Positions 8,827-17,171 of a stretch of DNA of 64,000 bases are shown here, piece by piece. Location of the stretch: positions 1 to 64,000 of the forward strand of contig CAYWRI010000003.1 in the NCBI GenBank assembly GCA_964461035.1, written 5' to 3'. A program made the position numbers and the translations under genes. Below the pieces are notes generated by a model. That model searched no databases. It saw nothing but the letters and a program-made list of their open reading frames with translations, and was not told where the DNA came from. This DNA is from CAYZNE01 sp964461035 (GTDB taxonomy: Archaea > Nanobdellota > Nanobdellia > Woesearchaeales > CAYZNE01). Positions within the stretch are counted from its first letter, which is position 1, and each line of letters starts with the position of its first letter.

Positions 8827-8881
8827 TTTCTGCTTCTTTGTTGTCCTTTTTTTTATAGAAAAAATGGCAGAAGCTAAGAAA
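8827..8881. other. Long hairpin between mazG-like gene and ubiB
   Basis: TTTCT/AGAAA (8827-8831/8877-8881) is continued by GCTTC/GAAGC (8832-8836/8870-8874), a TGTCC/GGCA segment and a TTTTTT/AAAAAA stem capped by a small loop. A further TGTGG/CCACA pairing (about 8885-8911) spans the mazG-like stop codon. Both flanking genes are on the minus strand, so it may be a 3'-end or inter-cistronic RNA structure. Confidence 0.4.
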
Positions 8882-8902
8882 TAGTGTGGTATGGACGCTG
8901 AC

Positions 8903-9205
8903 TTACTCCACATTGTCAAGAATAATCTTATTCTTAAAACCGCCTCTTTCATTCATTTTTTTAGAACGAATTTTCTCGATTTCTTCTTTTGAAAAACCTT
9001 TGAAATCATAAATAGCATAAAGAACTTCTTGAATATCAGCTAATTCTTCAGAATTATTATCTTCTAAAAACTCATTAACTTCTTCTAAAAGCTTACTTTT
9101 CAATTCATTCCAATATTCTTCATCATTAGCGATATGTGTTTTTGATATTTTATTAGACTTTTTTATGATTTCAGGTATTTTATCTCTAACTAATTTTGGT
9201 TTCAT
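8903..9205 (-). CDS. MazG-like nucleoside triphosphate pyrophosphohydrolase
   Basis: A 100-residue all-alpha NTP pyrophosphatase. It begins with KLVRDKIPEIIKK, typical of the phosphoribosyl-ATP-pyrophosphohydrolase-like house-cleaning subfamily. It contains the Mg-binding pattern LLEEVNEF followed by ELADIQEV (EExxE then ExxD). Such enzymes hydrolyse non-canonical or excess nucleotides. The length fits the single-domain family. It is monocistronic, with structured DNA downstream. Confidence 0.8.
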   Translation of the reverse strand: MKPKLVRDKIPEIIKKSNKISKTHIANDEEYWNELKSKLLEEVNEFLEDNNSEELADIQEVLYAIYDFKGFSKEEIEKIRSKKMNERGGFKNKIILDNVE

Positions 9206-9375
9206 ATTATAAAAAAAAGCGGTTTTATTTATTAATTTATTGTAAGTAGCTTTGAAAAAATCATAAATAACATATTATTCTACTTCTATTACTAACTCTT
9301 TAGAATAAATATAAGGTTTTCACAAAACTTTTAAAAGAATCTTATTTCATAAAATGAATTGAGTGGGGTGTAACA

Positions 9376-10137
9376 ATGGGTTTAATTGATCCTTTATTAG
9401 ATTGGATTTTGTATTTTAGTCCCTTTATGGGAATAGTCATAATTTCATTAATTATGTCTTTATTAACTACAATCATATACAAATTTGCTTCTGACCAGAA
9501 AAAGATAAAGACGATAAAAGAAAGAATGAAAGAACTTCAAAAAAAAATGAAGATCATTCCTAAAGATCAGCCAGAAAAAATGATGGCAATAAATTCCGAG
9601 ATGATGAAACTAAATGGTCCTATGATGAAAGAATCATTTAAATCAACATTTTATACAATAATTCCTTCCTTACTAATACTTGCCTGGATGAGTGCAAATC
9701 TTGCTTTTTATCCATTATATACAGAACAACCTTTTACTGTAACAGCAGAATTTAATGAAGGTGTTACGGGAAGTGTTTCAATGAGTGAACTACCTCAGGG
9801 ATTTAATTATTTAAATAGTGCTGAACAAAACATTACTGATTCTCAAGCTATTTGGAGACTTCAAGCAGATTCTCCTGGAACTTATACTGCAATAATAGAA
9901 TTTCAGAATAAAGACTTTAATCAAGATATACTTATTGTTGAAACACCTGATAGAAAATATTCTAATCCTGAACAAATAGTTAAATCAGGTGGTTTAAATA
10001 AAATAACTGTAAGCAATAACAAAGTAAAACCTTTTGAAGGAGCACCAATAGTGGGTGGATTAAATTGGTTATGGGCTTATATTTTAATAACGGTCATTAT
10101 GAGTTCTGTTTTAAGAAAAGTCTTTAAGATATATTAA
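9376..10137 (+). CDS. DUF106 (archaeal YidC/Oxa1/EMC3-like) membrane insertase
   Basis: A 253-residue protein with a membrane helix at about 15-36, a cytosolic helical hairpin with KERMKELQKKMK (about 48-59), a second helix at about 92-112 and a third at about 228-248. This layout is that of archaeal DUF106 proteins, relatives of YidC and EMC3 that insert membrane proteins. Between helices two and three sits an about 90-residue beta-rich extracellular domain (about 118-210), larger than in minimal members. TATA CTTTTAAAA and the Shine-Dalgarno GGGGTG precede the ATG. Confidence 0.8.
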   Translation: MGLIDPLLDWILYFSPFMGIVIISLIMSLLTTIIYKFASDQKKIKTIKERMKELQKKMKIIPKDQPEKMMAINSEMMKLNGPMMKESFKSTFYTIIPSLLILAWMSANLAFYPLYTEQPFTVTAEFNEGVTGSVSMSELPQGFNYLNSAEQNITDSQAIWRLQADSPGTYTAIIEFQNKDFNQDILIVETPDRKYSNPEQIVKSGGLNKITVSNNKVKPFEGAPIVGGLNWLWAYILITVIMSSVLRKVFKIY

Positions 10138-10300
10138 ATATTGCTTTTTTTCTTTTTTATGTATTCTTTTAATTATAAATATCATTTTTAACAAACACCT
10201 ATTTAATTCTAATTAGAATAATATTTTATGAAATTTATAACTTTAAATTACATATAATTTAGAAAAATTATAAAAAAAATTAAAATAAATAAAAAAATAA

Positions 10301-10921
10301 CTACTTGATATTTTTATTATCTTTTTTCCTATACTTAGGAGGATCATGTCTGTGCTTTTTTCTATAAACTGCAGCAGTACTAGGTCTGTGTTTTTCAGTT
10401 CCATGTCCCTTTGCATCAAGATGTCTTGATTTTCTTCCAGCACTGGTAAGTCCCCTGAAAACTCTTCCTCTTTTCTTAGCAAGATCGCTAAGACCTTTAT
10501 TTGCAAGTATTTGAGGATGTTCTCTATCTATTAGAATAACTTCATACCATATGTATAATCCATCTTTAGTAATATAATAGCTATTCAAAACTTCACAATT
10601 AGTGTATTTTTTATTAGCTCTTTCTTCACAGACTTGTTGATAAGATTTATTCAAGACTAAACTTCTACGATTGTGTTTAGGTCGTCTTCCTCTTTGATCA
10701 TGAGGTCTTTCATGTCCTCCTCTTGCAACTCTCTGTCTTACAATTAAATATCCTTGCTTTGCTTTATAACCAAGTTCTCTTGCTCTATCAATTCTAGTTG
10801 GTTTAGCAACTCTTATGGTTGCAAGTTCTTTTCTGTATCCTAATAATCTTTCTCTTGATAATTTTTTAGCTTCTATTGTGGGATTTTTCCACGCTTCTTT
10901 CATATATTTTTGATAACCCAT
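10301..10921 (-). CDS. rpl15e: Ribosomal protein eL15
   Basis: A 206-residue protein matching eL15 of the archaeal/eukaryotic large subunit. The N-terminus MGYQKYMKEAWKN, the motif RVARGGHERPHD and the C-terminal block GLTSAGRKSRHLDAKGHG are characteristic. The Shine-Dalgarno AAGGTGA sits before the ATG. It follows the eS6 gene on the same strand with a gap of about 56 nt, so the two are probably co-transcribed. Confidence 0.95.
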   Translation of the reverse strand: MGYQKYMKEAWKNPTIEAKKLSRERLLGYRKELATIRVAKPTRIDRARELGYKAKQGYLIVRQRVARGGHERPHDQRGRRPKHNRRSLVLNKSYQQVCEERANKKYTNCEVLNSYYITKDGLYIWYEVILIDREHPQILANKGLSDLAKKRGRVFRGLTSAGRKSRHLDAKGHGTEKHRPSTAAVYRKKHRHDPPKYRKKDNKNIK

Positions 10922-10977
10922 TTTTTTTCACCTTAAGGATTCAAAGTAGCTAATACTTCACATCTCCATCATAATAA

Positions 10978-11403
10978 TTATTTTTTCTCCTCTTCTTTTT
11001 TCTTTTCAACTTCTTTAGTTTCAGAAGTTTCAGCAGGTTTTTCCATTGGTTCAGGTCCATATTTAACTGTTTTCATATTTATTTGAACTGTGTTTTCATT
11101 AATAACACTGCCTGCAACGGTTTTTCTAAGTCTAATTCCTTTTCTTTTTCTTTTCTTTATGCCTACTCCTGAAGCAATAAGAATTTTTTTCCTTTGAGAA
11201 CCATTAACATCTTTTCTCATAGGAAAACCACAATAATCAGAACCACCAGTTATTTGAAATTCATAACCTTTGAATCCGACAGCTTCACCTTTTATGATGT
11301 CACCAATTTTCTTTTCAATTAGAACTCTACAATCGTCGTCTTTAAGTTCTTTTTTATAACATTTTTTGGCTTTTGGACAGCCAATATTAAGTTTAAATTC
11401 CAT
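10978..11403 (-). CDS. rps6e: Ribosomal protein eS6
   Basis: A 141-residue small-subunit protein with the archaeal eS6 core: MEFKLNIGCPKAKK, a central GFKGYEFQITGGSDYCGFPM and the basic GIKKRKRKGIRLRKTVAG. About 27 C-terminal residues form a Glu/Lys/Pro-rich tail. A strong Shine-Dalgarno (GGAGGAG) lies just upstream, within a foldable leader at 11411-11444. It is the first gene of the eS6-eL15 transcript. Confidence 0.95.
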   Translation of the reverse strand: MEFKLNIGCPKAKKCYKKELKDDDCRVLIEKKIGDIIKGEAVGFKGYEFQITGGSDYCGFPMRKDVNGSQRKKILIASGVGIKKRKRKGIRLRKTVAGSVINENTVQINMKTVKYGPEPMEKPAETSETKEVEKKKEEEKK

Positions 11404-11410
11404 TATTGTC

Positions 11411-11444
11411 TCCTCCGAGCGCCCTTAACTTTGCAAGGACTCAG
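11411..11444 (-). promoter_or_regulatory. eS6 leader hairpin touching the Shine-Dalgarno
   Basis: Read on the minus strand, CTGAG (11444-11440) can pair with CTCGG (11419-11415), and CCTT with AAGG inside it, over a loop of about 8 nt. The 3' arm runs directly into the Shine-Dalgarno GGAGGAG, so folding would bury part of it. TATA-like sequences lie upstream (around 11447-11458 and 11475-11486). Autogenous control is inference only. Confidence 0.4.
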
Positions 11445-11906
11445 TCGATATAAATATATGCGAACCTCATTTCATTTAAAAATCTTTTTGAATCTTTCTA
11501 TCTTTTTTTAGATTTAATTTAATGTTAAATAAAATAGAATTTTCACTTTTTAATAGAAGTAATCAGAGCTAAAAAATAGAGTGGGATTTTATTTATACTT
11601 TTTTTGAATTTCATTTTTTCTTAAAAAAGTTGTAAAAATATAAATGTAAAATAGAAATAAAGATTTTTCAGACATCAGTTCTAATTTTGATAACCTTGGT
11701 TGTCTTTCTTGTATTGTGTAGTTTGATATTTACTTAATCATGAAGTATCGCTAAAGCTTTTCGGATTGAACGCTGCAGACTCTAGATGCATTAATATTTA
11801 TTTTGATTAACTCAATTAACTTAAGTAAGAAATATAATTTTGAACAATATAATCTACAATAAAAAATCAGTGAAATTTTTAAATGAATTTATATTCCTAA
11901 TGAACT
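11445..11906. other. Gene-free stretch with promoters only
   Basis: Beyond the eS6 promoter, nothing here codes for a plausible protein: all frames are interrupted and starts lack signals. It holds several A/T runs and, near 11874-11885, the TATA-like TTTTTAAATGA that serves the small gene at 11907. The slightly less AT-rich segment 11738-11790 attracted attention but shows no convincing RNA fold or box C/D motif. Confidence 0.4.
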
Positions 11907-12086
11907 ATGGAAAATTCAACTAATGACGCTTTAGGCTTTTTCTTTTGTTATGATGAGGTATATAATCAAGCATCAACTTGGTTTAAAAAAAATGAAATTA
12001 CAACACCTCTTTCATCTAGTGAACGGCAGGATCAACTAAGAGCATACACATCTGAAGCAAATGGACTTTATAATTCAAAAAGGTAA
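11907..12086 (+). CDS. Small orphan protein, 59 aa
   Basis: ATG at 11907 opens a 59-residue frame ending at TAA 12084-12086. Support comes from the TATA-like TTTTTAAATGA placed about 25 nt upstream, the standard leaderless spacing in this window, and from the next two genes having the same arrangement. The product is polar and Ser/Asn/Thr-rich with a short aromatic segment (GFFFCYDEVYN). No family is recognised. Confidence 0.4.
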   Translation: MENSTNDALGFFFCYDEVYNQASTWFKKNEITTPLSSSERQDQLRAYTSEANGLYNSKR

Positions 12087-12142
12087 CTTCTTATATTTAT
12101 TTAACAGTAAAGTTTAATAATGCCTATTGATTTGCATCATTA

Positions 12143-12673
12143 ATGGAAGATATACTGGTTCCAAATATTATTTTAACAAAACTTTATACTTTGCAAAAGG
12201 TAAGTGACTCTAAAATTGTGAGTTCAGGAAATTTATTATCTGATATTGCAATCGCACTTTATTTTGATTATTCTGGAAATTATTCTTCTGAAGGTTACAT
12301 GTTTAAAATAAATTCTTGTTCAGAGCGTCTTTGTGATATTTATCGTTTTAGAGCTAAAACAAAAAGGATTTTGGATGAAATAACTGAACATGTTGAGAGC
12401 AAAAATGTATCAAACGTTAAAGGCTGTGTTTTCGGTCAGTCTACTTATGTATTGGAAAAACAATATTTATCTAAAAGATTTTATTTTCATGGAACTTTAT
12501 CTACTTTACTTAAACAGTATTTTTCTGAGCAAAATATTGATATGGATTGGCAATTAAAACCTGCAATGTTAGAATTATTTTTAGATTCTCAAACTGGTAG
12601 ATTCTCAAAAAATATTGTTCTTTACAAAAATTTATTAAAACACACAGAACCTACGAGCGTTCTTTTAATGTAG
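12143..12673 (+). CDS. Orphan protein, 176 aa
   Basis: A mainly helical protein of 176 residues with no signal peptide or membrane helix. A TATA-like AAGTTTAATAA is centred about 28 nt upstream of the ATG. It contains four scattered Cys and a Ser/Tyr-rich segment (SGNYSSEGYMF). No motif or family is recognised. It sits in a patch of orphan genes between eS6 and the PRC-barrel gene. Confidence 0.5.
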   Translation: MEDILVPNIILTKLYTLQKVSDSKIVSSGNLLSDIAIALYFDYSGNYSSEGYMFKINSCSERLCDIYRFRAKTKRILDEITEHVESKNVSNVKGCVFGQSTYVLEKQYLSKRFYFHGTLSTLLKQYFSEQNIDMDWQLKPAMLELFLDSQTGRFSKNIVLYKNLLKHTEPTSVLLM

Positions 12674-12884
12674 GCTGTTTAAAAATATAAAAAATTAAAT
12701 TGTTTTGCAATATCATAAACTATCGGTTAATATGAAAACTTCTTTATTCTGAATTGTGTAACTTGTTACATGTGCCAACAATTTTTGGTTTAGCATAGAA
12801 CTCAAAAATACAAAAAAGATAAAAGGTTTCACAATAGCCAATCATCTAGAAAGATTTAAATATCAATCTAAATTCTCAAGAAAT

Positions 12885-13763
12885 ATGGTTGATAATAAAA
12901 AAGATTCAAAATTTGATTATGATTTAGTATTTAGACAGTTTCAATCACAACTATTAACACCTTTTTGTAAGGATGGTTCAGGAAATCGTTTAGTTATTGG
13001 AGGACTTTTAGGTGTTGTTCAAGATAAAACTCTTTTATCAATTATGGAAGAGATGTTACGGGATAAAATTACTCAAAAAGGTAATCCTAAAGAACTTCCT
13101 GGAAATATATTTGAATTAGGATATAGTCAATTCAGTGTTGTATTATCTGGCTATGCAGGACATATAACCTATTCTCCAATAACAGAATGGATATTGGGTG
13201 GTGAAATTGCAGAAAAATGCAAGACTTTAGAATTAGATAAGACTGAAACATATTTAAACTATCAAAGAAAATATAATAATTTCAATCCTGAATTTTTATT
13301 TTCATTTCTGTTAGATTTTAGTGTTGCAGGTAAAGATCCAAATAAACAGTTTATCTTCTACTTAAAAGAAGAAATTCTCAGCACTGAAGATAGAAAAGTA
13401 ATTACAAATAGATTAGATTATCTTTTGAATATTCTTGAAGTATCTGAAACTTATTATGATAGAGCAAAAGAATTTAATCCTTGGGATTTATTAATTGGTC
13501 TTACTAGAGAAATGTATGCTAAATTAAATCCTGATTCTAATAAAGATTTTATTAAAAGAGGAATAATACAATATCAAGAGGGATGTTCGAGTTACATACC
13601 TGAAGGATTAATATTGGAATCGCCTGAAGAGAACCTATTTCTAAGAAATTGTGATAAACAAGACAAGACTTCGTATGTTGATAAAAAAGCAATTGCGGTA
13701 TATACAAAAACAGATATAGAAATAGGCACTCGTTTTGGTAGATTAGCAAAAATAATTAATTAA
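12885..13763 (+). CDS. Orphan protein, 292 aa
   Basis: A 292-residue soluble protein with its own TATA-like box (AGATTTAAATATC) about 25-35 nt upstream, implying a leaderless mRNA. It is mostly alpha-helical, with a Gly-rich stretch near residues 33-44 (SGNRLVIGGLLG) that is not a P-loop. The tail contains a possible small beta unit (KKAIAVYTKTDIEIGTRFG). No family is recognised. It is separated from both neighbours by over 100 nt, so probably monocistronic. Confidence 0.55.
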   Translation: MVDNKKDSKFDYDLVFRQFQSQLLTPFCKDGSGNRLVIGGLLGVVQDKTLLSIMEEMLRDKITQKGNPKELPGNIFELGYSQFSVVLSGYAGHITYSPITEWILGGEIAEKCKTLELDKTETYLNYQRKYNNFNPEFLFSFLLDFSVAGKDPNKQFIFYLKEEILSTEDRKVITNRLDYLLNILEVSETYYDRAKEFNPWDLLIGLTREMYAKLNPDSNKDFIKRGIIQYQEGCSSYIPEGLILESPEENLFLRNCDKQDKTSYVDKKAIAVYTKTDIEIGTRFGRLAKIIN

Positions 13764-13815
13764 AAAATAATTTCATTTAATTCTAATAGTTTTACAATAA
13801 CCTAAACAACCGATA

Positions 13816-13850
13816 AATTTATATATATGTAGTATACATTAGTGTATACT
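13816..13850 (+). promoter_or_regulatory. TATA box plus inverted-repeat operator candidate
   Basis: AATTTATATATA (13816-13827) is a TATA element. AGTATACATTAGTGTATACT (13831-13850) is an inverted repeat with 7-bp arms (AGTATAC/GTATACT) and a 6-nt spacer. It covers the expected start site. A repressor bound there would block transcription of the PRC-barrel gene at 13889. The 3' half, AGTGTATACTGC, recurs exactly at 44299-44310. Confidence 0.5.
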
Positions 13851-13888
13851 GCAATAATCAATTAAAGAATTTAAAGGGTGGTATTAAT

Positions 13889-14155
13889 ATGTTAAAAGTA
13901 AAAAGAATATCTGAAACCTATGATATGAGAGTTTTCACAGACTTGGGCGACTATTTCGGTGATATAGAGGAAGTAATTCTTGCTCACACAAAAATTGCCG
14001 GTTGGAGAGTCAGAGCAACTAAAAATTCGTTTTTGAGTAAAGTACTAGGAAATGCTAAAGGAGTTATTGTTCCACATCAACTTGTAAAAAGTATCGGAGA
14101 CATAATGATTATAAATAAAACAGCAGTTCCTGCATACTCTGGAGACGAAGAGTAA
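13889..14155 (+). CDS. PRC-barrel domain protein
   Basis: An 88-residue single-domain protein with the small beta-barrel pattern of archaeal PRC-barrel proteins: KRISETYDMRVFTDLGDYFG, then IEEVIL and a closing GVIVPHQLVKSIGDIMII. Such proteins occur as stand-alone archaeal factors linked to RNA processing or cell division, but the role here is not known. AGGGTGG is the Shine-Dalgarno, 9-13 nt before the ATG. Its promoter carries a strong inverted repeat, suggesting tight regulation. Confidence 0.75.
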   Translation: MLKVKRISETYDMRVFTDLGDYFGDIEEVILAHTKIAGWRVRATKNSFLSKVLGNAKGVIVPHQLVKSIGDIMIINKTAVPAYSGDEE

Positions 14156-14226
14156 ATCTTTTTTATTTTATTATTTTTTAAAAAAATTATTTCTTATTGA
14201 CAATTTAGAAATATTTTAAAATATGT

Positions 14227-15231
14227 TTAGTCATTAATATGTCTTTTAATTTGAGTAATCTGTTTTATTAATTCTTCACCATTTTCACACATTTGATATT
14301 TATATTTTTTTTGAAAGTCTTTAATAAAATCTGCTACTTGCTTTTTATCTAGAATATCTTTTTTACTTAAATAAATAATAATCGGCTTTTCTAATTCTAT
14401 AATTCTATCTAATAAGTTAAATTGATCTTTAATAGGATATTGCTCTGTTAAATCAAAAACATAAATTGTCATATTTGCAGCATATTTCATTGCAATATCT
14501 GCTTGTTTTTCAATATCATTCATCTTATTAAACCGAGCTAAAGTTCCAGGTGTATCAATCAATTGTATTTTTTCAGCATGATGTTTAAAGTAACCTGTAT
14601 TTAATTTTCTTGTAGTAAATGGATAATCATTTATTTCAGGTTCAGAATTAGTTACCTGAGATAATAAAGTACTTTTTCCAACATTAGGAAAACCAGCTAT
14701 CGCAACAGTGAATAATGTTGTTTTTATAGCAGGATAGTTTTTCATAATCTTTCTATTTTTTTCTATTATTTTTAGAAATTTATCAACTTGTTTTAAAATA
14801 CTTGATACTCGACCAATACAACCACCACTTAATTTATTCAAAAAACCTATATCTCTTTCTTCATTGAAAACTTTTAATTTTCTCATAGCTTCACAACATA
14901 TTTTATTTATATTATATTCTGCCCATGAAATACTTGCTAACGCTTTTTTTAAATTATCGACATCAAGAGTTAATTCAATCAACTGCCTATAAAATTCAGG
15001 AAGTGAATCAATACTTGGAAAATTAGAATGAATATCATGTAATCTTGAACAAAGTTCATCTCTTAATATTTTTATTTTATCTATTTCGATTCTCTTAGAT
15101 TTAATTAGTTTACTAACACTCCTAAGTCTAATAGTGCTACGTAAAGCTTTACTCTTAATTTCTCCTTTTCTTAGAGCCACATCAAGATAAACTTGATAGT
15201 CCTCTATACTTTTCATATTCTGAAAATTCAT
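14227..15231 (-). CDS. NOG1-family GTPase (Obg/HflX superfamily)
   Basis: A 334-residue GTPase implicated in large-subunit ribosome assembly. Residues 1-160 are the helical NOG1 N-domain. The G domain follows with G1 GFPNVGKST (180-188), the switch region NDYPFTTRKLNTG (201-213), G3 DTPG (226-229) and G4 SKKD. A NOG1 NKxD usually reads NKID, so SKKD is a mild variant. It starts about 30 nt downstream of the isoprenoid-synthase-like gene on the same strand. Confidence 0.9.
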   Translation of the reverse strand: MNFQNMKSIEDYQVYLDVALRKGEIKSKALRSTIRLRSVSKLIKSKRIEIDKIKILRDELCSRLHDIHSNFPSIDSLPEFYRQLIELTLDVDNLKKALASISWAEYNINKICCEAMRKLKVFNEERDIGFLNKLSGGCIGRVSSILKQVDKFLKIIEKNRKIMKNYPAIKTTLFTVAIAGFPNVGKSTLLSQVTNSEPEINDYPFTTRKLNTGYFKHHAEKIQLIDTPGTLARFNKMNDIEKQADIAMKYAANMTIYVFDLTEQYPIKDQFNLLDRIIELEKPIIIYLSKKDILDKKQVADFIKDFQKKYKYQMCENGEELIKQITQIKRHIND

Positions 15232-15262
15232 AGAATTATAGAATCACACACTCTTTATAAAT

Positions 15263-16216
15263 TTAGTCAGATGTTTGGTATTGCTTTATCTGAATTGGTT
15301 CTGCTCTTGAAACATTATTTTTTATTTTTTCAGCAAGATAGTTAAGTCCTTTTTTAATAAAGAATATATCTCCTAAAAACATAAGGGTTTTACATAACAT
15401 ATTATAATTTTTCCTTTGATTAGAATTTTGAATTAAAAACTTAGAATCTCTAAATAAAGAAACAGTTTTCTTTCTGTGATTATATAAATTTAACGTATTC
15501 TCAGACAAACTAATATTTTTATCCAAAATATAACTTTCATTTCCATCTTCAATTATATCTACAAAATCATCATATAGTGTACTTATAGCGCAAAAGTTTT
15601 GAATAACTTTTTCTTCGTTAGAAGCTAATTTTTTCTTTGAATATAAATTAATAAACGCAGATTGAATTTTACCATAAATCATTCCAATGTTTAATCTTTC
15701 AAGTTTTTTTTCTTCAGAAGATTGTGTATCAAAATAATTAATTATTGAAGAAGCATATTCTGTTAAAAGATCATGCAAAATAAATTTAAATGAGTTATCT
15801 TTAGATAAAACGGATTGATTTAAATAATCAACTAGGGGCTGAGCTTTTAATAAAAATTCATTTTTTGTATTTCTAGTTTCTAAAAATTTAATTCCTTCTG
15901 AAATCAATTCAAAAATATTTAAATTCGAATTTTTTTGGGAACTGAAAATTTCGGAATGTGTTCCATCAATACAACAATCTAGATAAGACGAGTAAAGATT
16001 AAATGCTGCTGTAACTTTAATAGATTCATAATCTATATCTAAATTAAAAAGTTTACCAAAAACTAAAGAACCTAAACCGGATATGGCCACACCTTTTTTA
16101 GCTTTATTTAGTTTGATAACATCATTTTCTAAATCATTATCAAACATTTTCTCTAAATTTTGTTGCCAAGACTTTAATTCTCTAAAAGATGTTCTAACAA
16201 TCGAAATCAAATTCAT
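15263..16216 (-). CDS. Divergent class I isoprenoid-synthase-like protein
   Basis: An all-helical 317-residue protein. Two acidic motifs sit where polyprenyl synthases have their Mg-binding aspartates: YLDCCID (D80 and D84) and YDDFVDIIED (D216, D217, D220). GKIQSAFINLYS (182-193) resembles the conserved Lys helix between them, and the length of about 320 fits the family. The first motif is degenerate (DxxxD, not DDxxD). The fold is inferred from motif order only; lipid precursor synthesis is possible but not shown. It may be co-transcribed with NOG1. Confidence 0.45.
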   Translation of the reverse strand: MNLISIVRTSFRELKSWQQNLEKMFDNDLENDVIKLNKAKKGVAISGLGSLVFGKLFNLDIDYESIKVTAAFNLYSSYLDCCIDGTHSEIFSSQKNSNLNIFELISEGIKFLETRNTKNEFLLKAQPLVDYLNQSVLSKDNSFKFILHDLLTEYASSIINYFDTQSSEEKKLERLNIGMIYGKIQSAFINLYSKKKLASNEEKVIQNFCAISTLYDDFVDIIEDGNESYILDKNISLSENTLNLYNHRKKTVSLFRDSKFLIQNSNQRKNYNMLCKTLMFLGDIFFIKKGLNYLAEKIKNNVSRAEPIQIKQYQTSD

Positions 16217-16262
16217 AAAATTTAGGAATAATTTAACTTATATAAATCTTAAGGTATTTTGG

Positions 16263-16964
16263 CTATCTAATAAGAACATCGGATATGGGTATGTTTACTT
16301 CAGCAGGTTTAATTAGAGTTCCATTTTGATTGAATTTTAGAATAGTTACTTCTGTATTATCTTGAAGATAAAACTTTTTATCATTATCATAAAAATTATA
16401 ACCACAAGTTCCGTGAAGTGCGTATTCAACAAGATATGCATTAATAGCTCCATGTGCTACACTCATAATAATGCCTGATTTTTGTTTAATATTTTCAATA
16501 ACATTATTTACTCGAGTCTCAATATCATTAATTGATTCTGCGTTAAATTCATTTACAAAAGGGGCTCTAGAATCTACTTGCATATATCTTAAATCATCAT
16601 AAGTTAAATTATTAAATTGCGTTAATCCTTTTTGAGTTAGTAAAGCTTGAATGTCATTTTGAGTTTTGTTTTGTAAGCTACCAAAATATATTTCTCTTAA
16701 GTTTTTGTCATAAATTATTTCTTTTTTATATTTTGCAAATTCGGATGCTAAATGCGCAGTGGATTTCGCTCTTTCCAAATCACTGCTATAAATTATAGAA
16801 GGATTAATTAATTTAATTAATTGAGCTAATAGAGTTTGAGCAAAATCTTCACCTTCTTTGTCTAATTTTCCATCTAATTGACTCGTCCAGATTTCCTGAA
16901 TATTATCTGTAGTTTTCCCATGTCTACAAATGTACCATATTAGGTAAGGTTCAATATCATTCAT
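16263..16964 (-). CDS. Histidine phosphatase family protein (phosphoglycerate-mutase-like)
   Basis: A 233-residue protein with the catalytic RHG triad at 14-16, the substrate pocket SSDLERAKSTA, an acidic REIYFGSL segment, and the second His in SVAHGAIN. This is the branch-1 histidine phosphatase or cofactor-dependent mutase layout. The substrate could be a sugar phosphate or a cobalamin-type precursor; nothing local decides. A TATA-like AAATTTATAAATATT lies about 25 nt before the ATG, so the mRNA is probably leaderless. Confidence 0.85.
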   Translation of the reverse strand: MNDIEPYLIWYICRHGKTTDNIQEIWTSQLDGKLDKEGEDFAQTLLAQLIKLINPSIIYSSDLERAKSTAHLASEFAKYKKEIIYDKNLREIYFGSLQNKTQNDIQALLTQKGLTQFNNLTYDDLRYMQVDSRAPFVNEFNAESINDIETRVNNVIENIKQKSGIIMSVAHGAINAYLVEYALHGTCGYNFYDNDKKFYLQDNTEVTILKFNQNGTLIKPAEVNIPISDVLIR

Positions 16965-17042
16965 AATGACTACTAATCAGTAAATATTTATAAATTTATT
17001 TGAGTTTTAATTGTGAACATAAGTTTTTAATAAAATTATGTG

Positions 17043-17145
17043 CTTTCGCTGAATTGCTTCTTTTTTCGAAAGTGCGGTCTACCTACAGGGTGTGACCCCT
17101 GACAACGCACTTGATTATATATTTTAATCAGCTCACCCTAAGTGC
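17043..17145. ncRNA. Structured RNA candidate with competing helices
   Basis: Three helix blocks are packed in about 100 nt (+ strand letters): CTTTCG/CGAAAG (17043-17048/17067-17072), then AAGTGCG/CGCACTT (17070-17076/17106-17112) enclosing CAGGG/CCCTG (17086-17090/17097-17101), then GCACTT/AAGTGC (17107-17112/17140-17145) enclosing TGATTA/TAATCA. The last two outer helices share GCACTT, so they exclude each other, as in a switch. TATA-like GTTTTTAATAAA near 17023-17034 suits + strand transcription. No known family is matched, and the strand is uncertain. Confidence 0.45.
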
Positions 17146-17171
17146 ATAATATCCCTTATTTATGTCTACAA

